DNA from: Scylla paramamosain
Taxonomy: Eukaryota > Arthropoda > Malacostraca > Decapoda > Portunidae
Assembly: GCF_035594125.1 (NCBI RefSeq)
Contig: NC_087191.1
Coordinates: 1,570,001 to 1,634,000 of the forward strand
Direction: 5' to 3'
DNA: 64,000 nt
The position numbers were made by a program, and so were the translations under genes. Below, in pieces: positions 14,367 through 24,312 of the stretch (positions within the stretch are counted from its first letter, which is position 1; every line of letters begins with the position of its first letter). Under the pieces are notes generated by a model. The model was given only the letters and a program-made list of their open reading frames with translations. It had not been told where the DNA came from and did not search any database.

Positions 14367-14439
14367 GTCCCCATGGCGCAGTGGATAGCGCGCTGGACTT
14401 CTAATCCAGAGGCCGCGGGTTCGAATCCCGCTGGGGATG
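14367..14439 (+). tRNA. tRNA-Arg (anticodon TCT), gene or retro-copy
   Basis: The 73 bases fold as a canonical cloverleaf. The acceptor stem is GTCCCCA/TGGGGAT (one G-U at the end), the D stem GCGC/GCGC, the anticodon stem CTGGA/TCCAG with loop CTTCTAA (anticodon TCT, arginine AGA), and the T stem GCGGG/CCCGC with loop TTCGAAT. The discriminator base is G. No intron and no encoded CCA. The internal A and B boxes are intact. No TTTT terminator follows within about 30 bases; instead the sequence passes through about 21 unrelated bases into a run of about 21 A. That raises the possibility of a reverse-transcribed copy or the head of a short SINE rather than a live gene. It sits inside the giant IR intron, on the same strand. 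Confidence 0.9.
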
Positions 14440-14459
14440 GATGTTATTATGTTACTAGC

Positions 14460-14482
14460 GAAAAAAAAAAAAAAAAAAAAAC
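14460..14482 (+). repeat. Poly(A) run about 20 bases after the tRNA
   Basis: About 21 consecutive A residues follow 'gttactagcg'. It could be the tail of a tRNA-derived retro-copy. No matching target-site duplication seen. Confidence 0.7.
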
Positions 14483-15082
14483 GATATTAGTCTTTAACTA
14501 AAAAATATATATACTGATTAAAAAATCACGGGAAGTGAGCCCACACCTGGAATGCGCATTACAGGTGTTATCACAAAATTATATGAAAGATCGAGTAGAA
14601 CTAAAATCCCTCGTTTAGAAATTTGTCTCTACGAAGAAAGATTAAAGCTGTCAGACATGTTCTCTCTCAGTAAACAAAGAATGAGATAGATTCTAATTAA
14701 GATTTTCAAAATACGAAATGGCTTTGAGAAAATAAATGCTGAATGATTATTGCAAGGAAATCGTATGACATTAACAAAAGTACAATATGGTTATTTTATG
14801 TTACTATGTTATCATCGTAATATTATAATATTATTGATCACTGGAGGAAAATGTTGTTAACAGGAAAATTGCATAATAGTTTCGAGTACGAATTAAATAC
14901 ATGTTTCGGAGAAACATGTATGTACTATCAAGAAATCATTATAAACTTAATTGTTTATTTTTTTTATTTTATTTATTTATTTATTTTATTTATTTATTTT
15001 TTTTTGTGGGGAAAATATCAATGCTTGAAGTAGTGTAGTGTAGTATAATTCTTTTTTTTCATTCTTTACCATAAAATTTTCA
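14483..15082. other. AT-rich intron DNA, no gene seen
   Basis: Contains (TTTA)n-rich sequence near 14955-15005. No coding or structural signal recognised. Confidence 0.5.
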
Positions 15083-15155
15083 TATCCCCCTGTAAGAAGG
15101 GCAGTGGCTAAGGGAAACAAAGTAAAAAAAAACCTACTAGAGTCCCAGCCCAGAA
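15083..15155 (-). mobile_element. Family A LINE, short 3'-end fragment next to (AT)n
   Basis: 'aagaagggcagtggctaagggaaacaaag' followed by 'gagtcccagccc' resembles the 3' UTR of copy 1 ('aaggaaactggccaagggcaacaaaa...gccagtccc'). An (AT)n array begins about 10 bases on, but here at the 5' side of the fragment. Confidence 0.5.
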
Positions 15156-15160
15156 ATAAG

Positions 15161-15307
<147 letters not shown>

Positions 15308-15602
15308 AATCTACAGCGAGATAAAGTAACATAAAATGAAGAAAGTAAGAATGATGAAAGAGAAAAGAGTAATGAGTCCTGGTCATGTACGTACTCAACC
15401 TGAAACTCTAAGATATTCAACCGCGCAATTACTCATGCTCCCCACTTAAATTTCCTTATTTTCCTTGTCCATTTAATTTTAGAATCACCCAGTATTTAGT
15501 AGTAGAGTTGCCCTTGGCAATGAAGTGATCTAGCCCCCCCCACCCTAGTTTAATCATTAGAAATTTTAGAAGTAAAGTGTTTTATTCAAGTAAAGACCGC
15601 GC

Positions 15603-15603
<1 letters not shown>

Positions 15604-15659
<56 letters not shown>
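15604..15659. repeat. (GT)n microsatellite
   Basis: About 56 bp of GT. Confidence 0.98.
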
Positions 15660-15660
<1 letters not shown>

Positions 15661-16833
15661 GCACCCACCCAACCCCCACCGCTTCTTTCCTTGTACCCCC
15701 CCCTCCCCTTTAGCTGCAGCACGGAAGAGTGTTTTCGCGCACTTTCTCACTTCCAGCAGTTGGAAGGAGGAAATGTACTGAGAGGTGCTTAGGCTGGATG
15801 ATAGTTAGCCGGGTTAGTTGCCTTAAGAGGATAAGTGAGTCATTACTGGCCGTACGCCCCGACCTTCTTGTATAGACTAGGAGTCTCCATAGTGGTCTGC
15901 CAGTAAGGGTAGTAGGGAATCACACACGATACTCAGTGAAGTGACTTTTCGTCTGTGTGAAAATACAGGTCGAGCTGGAGCAGTGAGCGATGACTGATCC
16001 TCCTGTGTCTTTGTGGGCACTCTTTTTGTTGTAGTTTCTGGTGTCTCTTGTTAGTGTCCCTGCTTGTCTTAAATGCTACTGCGGGCTGATGCAATTCAGC
16101 CGCAGAGGACCTAAGTAATTAGCCGCGTGGTAAACTTGACTCCCTCCTCAGGTCCTGATAAGGCCTGTTGTCCAGGAAGCAGTAAACGACACTACTCAAA
16201 GCTATTGCACTGTTGGGCAGTATGAGGAATGTCACGGTGGGAGGATCCCAACGGGTTATTATACCTCGACCATATACGTGTTGTATGTTAACTGTTTTTC
16301 CCAGACGTGGTTGTCGATTGGGTGGGTGTTGATGGTACTTTGGAGTACTTCCGTTGTCTGTGGGTAGGTAAAACAGTCTGGCGACCTCAACTTAGTGTGA
16401 CCTGGAGTTACGACCGTTGTAAATAGGGTACAGGACTCACAAGGGACCCTGTACACCCGTCTGTGAGCCGTGCACTAAGTCCACATAAGAGATGCTCAAT
16501 GAATCTAGTCCAGGTGCTGCAGCTTGGTGAAATGGGCTGGGAAATGTGGACATAACAGAAATTGGTAACCTAGCCAGGATTGCTAGGAGCTTCGTCACCA
16601 CATGGGAGACACAGTTTGTTGTTCGTTTCATTGTTTTGTTTGTGCCCACATTTAGTATAAACCATGGAGGGCAGGGCTGGTAGCAGGGGTGACTTGCGAC
16701 CTGAGTCCCATGCCTCTGCTAGGAGCAGCAGTGTATATTTGACCCAATTCGGTGTGAGGACAGTCCCAAACATAGCGTTCACAGACGTGTTACCCCTGCT
16801 CGCAGCGTTGGTGGCTTCTCCCAGACCGAAGGC
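15660..16833 (+). other. Probable leader / LTR-side region of the Gypsy-like remnant
   Basis: About 1.1 kb of non-coding, moderately GC-rich DNA directly upstream of the gag start at 16834. By position it should contain the 5' LTR and primer-binding site. I could not find a second LTR copy in the window to define the borders, so the assignment rests on context only. Confidence 0.35.
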
Positions 16834-16884
16834 ATGTCTGAGGAGATGAGATTCAAATTGAAGATAAGGAGAATAGAGCTTGAG

Positions 16885-16942
<58 letters not shown>

Positions 16943-18830
16943 AAGAAGGCTTGAATTGGAAACCGAGGAGAGGAGATTGAAGACTGAAGAGGCTAGAGAA
17001 GCCAGGAGGCTTGCGGCCGAGGAGAAGGCCCGATTTCTTGAGCAGGAGAAAGAGATGAGGCTACTTGAAGCGGAGGAGGCAAAGATGTATGAGGGGGAAG
17101 AGGTTGAGAAGAATAGGCTGTTCGAGTTGGAGAAGACTCGGATTGAAGTCAATTCACCTCATGGCTTAGGAGTTAAGGAGGATACAGTAGAAAGCCAGAT
17201 GGTGAGGAGTTTGAAGTTGATTCCTGAGTTTGATGAAAAGAAGGTATCCGAATGGTTTAGATTTGAGAAGAAAGCCTCAGAATTTGATTGGCCTCAGGAG
17301 AAATGGGTTGGCCTTATTGCCAATATGTTGAAGGGCTTATCTTGGAGATGATAGGATGAGAGTTGAGGATTTGGAGGATTATGAGAAATTTCAGGCTGAC
17401 ATCCTGAGAACTTACGAGCTACGGCCGGAGGCGTACAGGCTGCAGTTCCGCGGAGGAAAGAAAAGACCTAGTGACTCCTGTTTAGAATGTGCGCACTATC
17501 TGGAGGAGACATTTGAAAAGTGTATTGCTAACGAGCAGGCCACCTCTTACAATGAGTTAAAGGAACTCATGATAATGGAACAGTTTATTAATGTGGCCGA
17601 GAAAGAGTTTGTACCGCTACTCCGTGAAGGAGACACGTGTTGGCGCACCGGCCTATGCCAAGGTGGATTGGTGGTGCGTCTGGTGGGGCTGGTGATGTGT
17701 CTGGTGGCACGGCCGGCGCCAGTTTGTCTAGGATTCCGCGTTATAGTAGTAGCTCCAGTAACAAGTCTGGGCGAGTCAGCCCTGTAGGTAATAAGTCTCC
17801 ACTCAGCTCACGATGGAGACAGTCTGGGAGTATGCACCACAGTACTCCCGGGTATAGTATGCAGCCCATATGTCATTACTGCAATAACACTAGGCATTTT
17901 AAGTACAATTGCCCTAAGTTAGTGACCGCCACTGCTTCCAAGGTGCTCCAGAAGCCGGTGGCCTTGTGTCCCAGTGACGGGACCAGGAGGGTGTAAAGAC
18001 CGATGTGGCTGCCCCCTCATCTGTTGTTACCTCACCGTCACCCTCTGAGGTCTGAGTTGAACTGGTGCCATCCATTTTTCTGTAGGGGCACTGTTGAGAT
18101 TGATGGGGTTCCATATCTTGTCACTGTTTTGAGAGACACAGCTTCACAGCAGTCGCTATGCAGGAATGTAACTGGGAGGTGAGTTGCCTCTGATCAACCT
18201 TTGTGGTGCCGGGGAATTGGCGCCACGGAGAGCTTCGCCACGGCGGAGATTAGGCTGTCATGACCGTTAGTGACCACGGAGGCGCTGGTGGCACTAACGA
18301 AGGACCTGCCAGTGTCGGGTGTTAATTTCCTTCTAGGGAATGACCTGGCAGGTGGAAGAGTCTGGGTGCAGCTCCCGTCCGCAGACGCCGTCCCATATGT
18401 AGAGGCTGTTGGGAGTGTTGACTCCGTTGTTGTTACTCGCCCTAAGGTGAGGTGAGCACCCCGGCGTCGTGTGCCCGCAGGTTCTGTGACTCCTGGGGTC
18501 GACCGCAATAAGGCAGGGCCACCACAAGAGGAGTGGAGAGTTGGTGTTGATGCCGCAGTGGGGGCAGAGTGCCCAGAAGTCTGCCCCGCTGCTGGCCAAT
18601 GTTTGGACGAGTCAGAGTTGGACTCGTGTTTAAATCAGTGTGCAGATGCTGATTGCAGAAGCGCAGAGCCACTATAGAAAGCACATGACTTTGTGGAGAG
18701 TGAGTGTTGCTAAGGGTGAGGCTGGAATGATGAGTTTGGGTTGTTTGTTTGATGGCTTGTCACACCCTGTGGAGACTCAGAGGTGGCACTCAGGCGGAGT
18801 TGTCACCTGGTGTTGAGGCTGTGGGCGCCG
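16834..18830 (+). mobile_element. Ty3/Gypsy-like LTR retrotransposon remnant (gag, zinc knuckle, protease)
   Basis: Gag begins at an ATG at 16834 (MSEEMRFKLK) and runs into a charged coiled-coil (LELETEERRLKTEEAREARR). A conserved SCAN-like gag region follows: SLKLIPEFDEKKVSEWF, then ADILRTYELRPEAYRLQF and HYLEETFEKCI. A CCHC knuckle, CHYCNNTRHFKYNC, lies near 17869-17910. A retropepsin follows, read as LVTVLRDTASQQSL (DTAS in place of the usual DTGA) and then LPVSGVNFLLGNDLAGGRV near 18310-18360. Several frameshifts and stops break it up. No RT, RNase H or integrase follows: at about 18840 the sequence changes to a minus-strand family A LINE. The element is therefore a truncated, dead 5' half. 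The Ty3/Gypsy assignment rests on gag and protease only. Confidence 0.78.
16886..16941. repeat. (GA)n microsatellite inside the gag coding region
   Basis: About 54 bp of AG dinucleotides encode Glu-Arg repeats inside the charged N-terminal coiled-coil of gag. The frame from the ATG at 16834 differs from the open frame after the repeat, so a repeat-length change has shifted the frame. Confidence 0.95.
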
Positions 18831-18839
18831 GTACTCAGG

Positions 18840-20763
18840 AAAGGTAGATGTTGACAGAGTTGAAAGAGTTTGACTAGTTAAGGTGCAAGCATGGAGGCAC
18901 AGTTTCGGAAAACAATAGGAGGGAGCCCATCAGGTCCATAAACCTTCTGAGGGTTTAGGCCAGCGAGAGCATGGAAAACATCATTGCGAAAAATTTCAAT
19001 AAGTAGCATGAAATAGTCAGAGGTTGGAAGAGAGGCAGGAACAAGCCCTGAATCGTCCGAGGTAGACTTTTTAGCAAAGTTTTGAGCGAAAAGTTCAGCT
19101 TTAGAGATAGATGTGATAGCAGTGGTGCCATTTGGTTGAAATAAAGAGGAAGACGGAAAGAAGAAGCAAAGTTATTGGAGATATTTTTGGTTACATACCA
19201 GAAGTCGCGAGGGGAGTTAGATCTTGAAAGAATTTGACACTTTTTGTTAATGAAAGAGTTTTTTGGCTAGTTGGAGAAAAGTCTTGGCATGTTTCCGGGC
19301 AGAAATATAAAGTGCATGAGATTCTGGCCTTTTGTAGGTCACCTCTCTATCATGTATAGCACGAGAACAAATTGTGTTAAACCAAGGTTTGGAAGGTTTA
19401 GGTCGAGAAAAAGTGAGAAATGTACGCCTCCATTCCGGACAATACCACCTCTGTTATGCGCTTGGCACAAAATATCACCTCAGTTATGCGCTTGGCACAC
19501 AAAGACGGGTTTCTGACACGGAAGCATTCCAAGGAAAATCAGCAAAATACCTCCTTAGGTCCCCCCAACTAGCGGAGGCAAAACGCCAGAAGCACCTTCG
19601 CTTAGGGGGATCCTGAGGAGGGATTGGAGCGATAGGACAAGATACAGATGAGACTGTGAGAAAAAGAAGGTGACAGTATAAGCAGAAGGATTACAGGTCA
19701 GAAAAAGGTCGAGAATGTTGGGTGTATCTCCAAGACGGCCAGGAATACGAGTAGGGTGTTGCACCAATTGCTCTAGGTCGTGGAGGATAGCAAGGTTGAA
19801 GGTTAGTTTACCGCGATAGTCAGTGAAAGGAGAGGAAATCCAAAGCTGATGGTGAACATTGAAGTCTCCAAGAATGAAGATCTCTGCAAAATGGAAGAGA
19901 GTTAGAATGTGCTCCACTTTGGAAGTTAAGTAGTGAAAGAATTTCTTAGTCAGAGGATTAGGTGAAAGGTATACAGCACAAATAAATTTAGTTTGAGAGT
20001 GACTCTGTAGTCGTAGCCAGATGGTGGAAAACTCTGAAAATTCAAGAGCGTGGGCACGAAAAGAGTTTAAGTCGTTGCACACATAAACGCAACATCCAGC
20101 TTTGGATTGAAAATGAGGATAAAGAAAGGGAGGGAGGGAACAGAAAAGGGACTACCATCAGTTGCCTCAGGGACCTGAGTTTCAGTGAGGAAAAGATGAG
20201 GAGGATTAGAAGAGGTGAGGTGGTGTTCTACAAATTGAAAATTAGATCTTAGACCGCGAATGTTGCAGAAGTTAATGAAGAAAAAGTTGAGGGAGGTGTG
20301 AAGACACTTAGGATCGTTGTCGGAAGGGTAGTCCGACCTGAGGACATTTCTTGTCCCCTCCCCACATGGTGACTCCGAGGCTGGTGTAGGAGTCGCCATG
20401 ATAATTTAAAAATTTTGAGTGAAGGGTGTGTGTGTTATTAGGTACTTGTACTTTTGTGTGGAGAAAGAGAGTTGTCTATAGAGGGCAGGCTGTGACTGCC
20501 TCCTTGTGCTGTGACACAAAAGGAAATGTTCAGTGAGGTCACAGCTCGTTTTAATGATAAGCTCACAGCACCCCCTGATCCAGTGCTTTAGACCTCACTG
20601 GGAGTGATTATCGTTTCGGCAGGTGCCTTATTGCCTCCTGTAATCCTTGGGGTAGCTGGATGATAAGCTCACAGCACCCCCTGATCCAGTGCTTTAGACC
20701 TCACTGGGAGTGATTATCGTTTCGGCAGGTGCCTACTGCCTCCTGTAATCCTTGGGGTAGCTC
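18840..20763 (-). mobile_element. Family A LINE, 3'-truncated copy retaining EN, linker and 5' UTR
   Basis: Minus strand from the RT fingers (about 18840) back through the linker and endonuclease to the [11 protein letters not shown] start at 20399, and the 5' UTR to about 20763. Frames are decayed (ORFs of 110 and 175 residues cover EN parts). The missing part is the 3' half, the opposite of ordinary 5' truncation, so the loss was a later deletion or rearrangement at the junction with the Gypsy-like element. Confidence 0.88.
20554..20763 (-). repeat. Tandem duplication (about 106-bp unit) in the 5' UTR of the family A copy
   Basis: The unit begins 'atgataagctcacagcacccc' and ends 'ccttggggtagct'. 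It occurs at 20554-20659 and 20660-20763 and is almost identical. Promoter-bearing 5' monomers are known in some LINEs, so this could be a regulatory repeat or a simple duplication. Confidence 0.9.
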
Positions 20764-20775
20764 CAGCTACCCCAA
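20752..20775. repeat. Perfect 11-bp inverted repeat (hairpin)
   Basis: TTGGGGTAGCT, two bases, then AGCTACCCCAA, at the end of the 5' UTR repeat. Confidence 0.9.
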
Positions 20776-21552
20776 GCAATGACATTTACAGCGATTGACG
20801 ATACATCGATCAACTCGTGAGACCACCGAGAATGAAATTGCTAGTATACAGTATAGGTCAGATGAATGATCCCGTCAATGAATTTGTTAATTCATACTTG
20901 ATGTACTTGAAATGCTGTATGGCTCATTGTGGGACAAGATAAAAGATAAATGTGTCATTATGAGAGGATATCAACCAAAATGAAGGAAGATATTTATCAC
21001 TTAGGCATGAGCCTGTTTAATGAAATTTTATCCAGAGAAAGTGAGTTTTATCCAACACATGCCCTGAGGAATAAGATGCGGCTCCAGTTACCTCAAGCAA
21101 TGAAATGGAAAATATTATTAGAATAGTGATGGATTTGTAGCGAAGGGTATCAAATGTAGAGAAGGAAATAGGTAAGGAAAAGATAGCGAATGCAAAATTC
21201 CGTCAACAACTAGGGGTAACTAGTGGTGTGGAGACCGACATTACACTGAAGCCCCTGCTATCTCGACCCATCCTGTATTCAGCCATCAGCTGCATAGAGA
21301 TGATGCTGAAGACAATGAACAATGAACAATGAAAACTGAGAATGCTGCAGATAATTCAGCAGAAAACGAAGATAAAGTCGAGAATGAACAGGAGTTTCAG
21401 TACCCCTTCTACTATGCCCCCCAAAAAAAAACTTCGACTGAAGAAAAAGGTTGATAAATTATCAAAGAATAAAGCTGAAAATACTCCTGAGCCCCCACTA
21501 CAAGTATCCGCTCAAAGAAATAGTAGAAGAGTAATAACCAAGTAGAGAAGTG
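20776..21552. other. Low-complexity, A-rich region of unknown origin
   Basis: The motif 'ctccag[ct]tacc[cT]caagcaatga' occurs at 20761 and again near 21073. Plus-strand frames give short lysine-rich peptides (for example 21342-21545), possibly a decayed gag, but I cannot assign a family. Confidence 0.35.
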
Positions 21553-22555
21553 TTAAACTTGATTGCCTGCACATAGGTCCCTCCATGCATGAGGACTGTG
21601 CCATCCCCACCCACACAGACGAGATTGTATTCTGTGTGCAGCCCTCCAATCCCTTGTCATCCTGGGATGATCAGAGTTTGTTCTGCCATAGTGCTCTTTT
21701 CTCCGTCCTCTGGGATGAGGGAGAAGATCCGGGGGAAAGGAGCAGTGCTCCCTAGCAATACTTTTAAATGACTGGTCTCCAGCATCAGCCATCTTATCCA
21801 TGTAGGCGGTAAATTTCTCCCCAAACCCCACCTCAGGCAAGCCATCCTGATGGCAGGGTGTCCCACAGAGTCGAAGGCATTCCTGAAGTCCAGGAAGGCC
21901 AAGTAGAGGGGCTTGAGCTCTGTCTTAACTCTACAGATGGCCTTCTGGAACAACAAGAGGTTGGCCACGCAGCCCTTCTTTGCCTTAAAGCCCTTTTGGC
22001 TCTGAGGAAGGGAGGCGTGGGTTGCCACTCTCTTGGCAAGTACCTGATGGAGGATTCTCATCAGAATCGAAGTGATCGTCAAGGGGCGAAAGTCTGATGA
22101 AATGGTAAGTTTGTCAAGCTTCGGAAGCAGTACCGACCGGCCCTGAGTCCAGCTCGCAGGTTTCCGGCCTAGACAGAAGACAGCGTTTAAGAGCCACCTT
22201 AGCTTTACTAGCCTTGACGTCGGCTTTGGACCAACCGTCTCAACCCCTGGCCGTTCCGGCATCAGTAGCTTGGAGCGCTATCTTGACATCCCCTTCCGAG
22301 ATGTGTCCAGATTGCTCTTTCAACCGTCTCTCTTTCTGGGGGGAAGTTCCCTGGGACTGGGTGTGGGCTAGGCCTAGCAAAAAGAGATAGCCAGTAGTCT
22401 GAATTTCCCTCAGGTTTTGGCTCCTCACTCACTACGCAGCTCTGTCCTGCGACTACCTTCCTAGTTGCAGGACTTCTATCCCTCTTCCAGGTGGACTGGA
22501 ATCGGGCATACTCCATCTTCCTCCTCCCTTGTTTCCCTACTCGGCTGTTTGTCAC
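21553..22555 (-). mobile_element. R2/NeSL-type LINE fragment (RT)
   Basis: The minus-strand frame 22262-21657 reads RSVLLPKLDKL, SDFRPLTITSILMRILHQVL, LPQSQKGFKAKKGC and LYLAFLDFRNAFDSVGHPAI. These are RT fingers and palm blocks of the R2/NeSL-like group, where 'DfRPiTitSilmR.fhkiLa.R' and 'sQkGF...dGc..Nl.ll' are characteristic. Downstream, GFGEKFTAYMDKMADAG is the next conserved block in another frame. Upstream (22555-22430), RRKMEYARFQSTWKRDRSPA matches the basic region that precedes RT in this group. No YxDD region or C-terminal endonuclease is present, so the copy is a fragment with frameshifts. Confidence 0.75.
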
Positions 22556-24216
22556 GTCAGTGGCAAAAACACTTTATTTAAGGTAGCGTGATATGAGTAG
22601 GCTGAAAAGAAAGTTTGAATCAAGTCAATATATGCAATTTATTTACAGCGACAAGAGTTCACTCATTATGGGGTATTGTAGTAACGTGGTGGTGTTAGAT
22701 CTATGATTACTGGAGAGACTAACAATACGTCACTGTGTTTTGTATCAGTGAAAACTCACTTAGTTTTATAGTTTGTTTAGAGTTTGTGCACACAGTAACG
22801 CTATGGCCCTCTGTCGGTCGGCAGGGTTCGCATGACGTGGCCACTTGCAGCAAGAGCCACTCCATTTATCCACTCTGCCTGGGGAGGTACCGCCGGCTAA
22901 CATACATCAGACGGACAGTAGACATAATATCAGCAGTTGCATCAGCACCACGTGATCAGCATGACGCTTGCTATTGTGTTAGTTGGCGACATTTGTTCAG
23001 ACGAACAACAGGGAAGTGTCCTTTACAAAATAAACAAAAGGACAACTTCCGTGATGTTTAACCGTGATGTTTAACAGAGTCTGTTCCTACCTATCCTTAC
23101 CTACCTATGGGTACACCCCCTTCCATCCCTCAGAACCACAAGGCTTCTCTTGGGTCTTCGGCAAAGCGTGGGAGGGGGAGGAGACCAGTTATCCAGCTGT
23201 CTGTGGATATCAGTGGTGTCATTTGGAACCTCCACCTCGAGGATGGCGCTGAGGGCCACCAATTCTCAGGTCCTCCTTGGGTGGAGGTAGCTCCACGACC
23301 GATGCTGCTCTCTCCCTTTGGCCCAGCTTGGAGGCCGCTGGAAGAGTGTGTGTTTGCTGAGGTGGGGACACCGGTCCAAAAACCGGTTCCCCCTTTGGTC
23401 TCAGGATGGGAGGCACGGCGACAGCTTCCGCACAGAGCAGAGCCTTGTACGCTGGCTGTTTCCTCTTTGCCTTTATAGCCTATAGCCTATGAGGCAACGA
23501 CAGTATCCACTCATTGAGCTCCCGCTCCCATAAATGGTTCCTTTCTAAGGCTACCATAAGGAGGACCTCTTCCAGATACCACCGGACCTTAGGACGAACG
23601 TCCAGTCGAAGTCCAGTTCAGTGGAAGCTTTCAGGGTGTTGGACACCCTCATAAACATGTCTACCCCTGTACGAGGCAAACGTGACATGGCAGGTCGGCC
23701 ACGTGCGCGAGTTGTGCATAGACGCGCCTTTTGTCAACAACAGCGCAACTTTGTTCTTCTGGCAGACAAACAGCCTGGGGTGGTGGGGTACCTCAGGCCC
23801 GAAGATCCAACGGGACCGTGAGGAGGCGGCAACTCTCTTAGTAACTATGCCTCACTACATAGTTACTCTTGTTTGTTTATTGTTGAAACAGCTTTTTGCA
23901 ATAATACCATTTTTTCATTACTCTAAGTATGGGCATTTTTTTGTGTATTATGTTAATTCTTTAATACCATTTCGATAATTATGTCAGAATCAGCAAAGGC
24001 AAACTACAAATTTGTTAGTAGTTAACAAAAGAAAAATAACAAATAGAATCAATAAAATTACAGGATTTGCTAGAGTGGTTTTAAATAAGTGTAGGACTGT
24101 AGTAGTCATGGATTATGCTTGTCGGTGAGTCATGGACAAGAATCATGTATGAAAAGTGGGTAACGACCAGGAAAAAAAAAAAAAAAAACCGCTGCACTAG
24201 GTGGTCGCTCCCAAGG

Positions 24217-24218
<2 letters not shown>
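22556..24218. other. Intron DNA, no gene recognised
   Basis: Several open frames (for example 23107-23478 and 23621-23821) lack recognisable motifs. A minus-strand proline-rich frame at 23219-23416 could be further 5' R2/NeSL sequence, but I cannot support it. Confidence 0.4.

Positions 24219-24307
<89 letters not shown>
24219..24307. repeat. (AT)n microsatellite abutting the 3' tail of a family A LINE
   Basis: About 89 bp of AT directly followed by the T run and 'atgtaggg' of the minus-strand LINE 3' end. Confidence 0.97.

Positions 24308-24312
<5 letters not shown>

Noticed and set aside
23107..23478. GC-rich plus-strand ORF of 123 residues and its antisense
   Set aside because: Proline- and glycine-rich without motifs; composition alone can keep it open.
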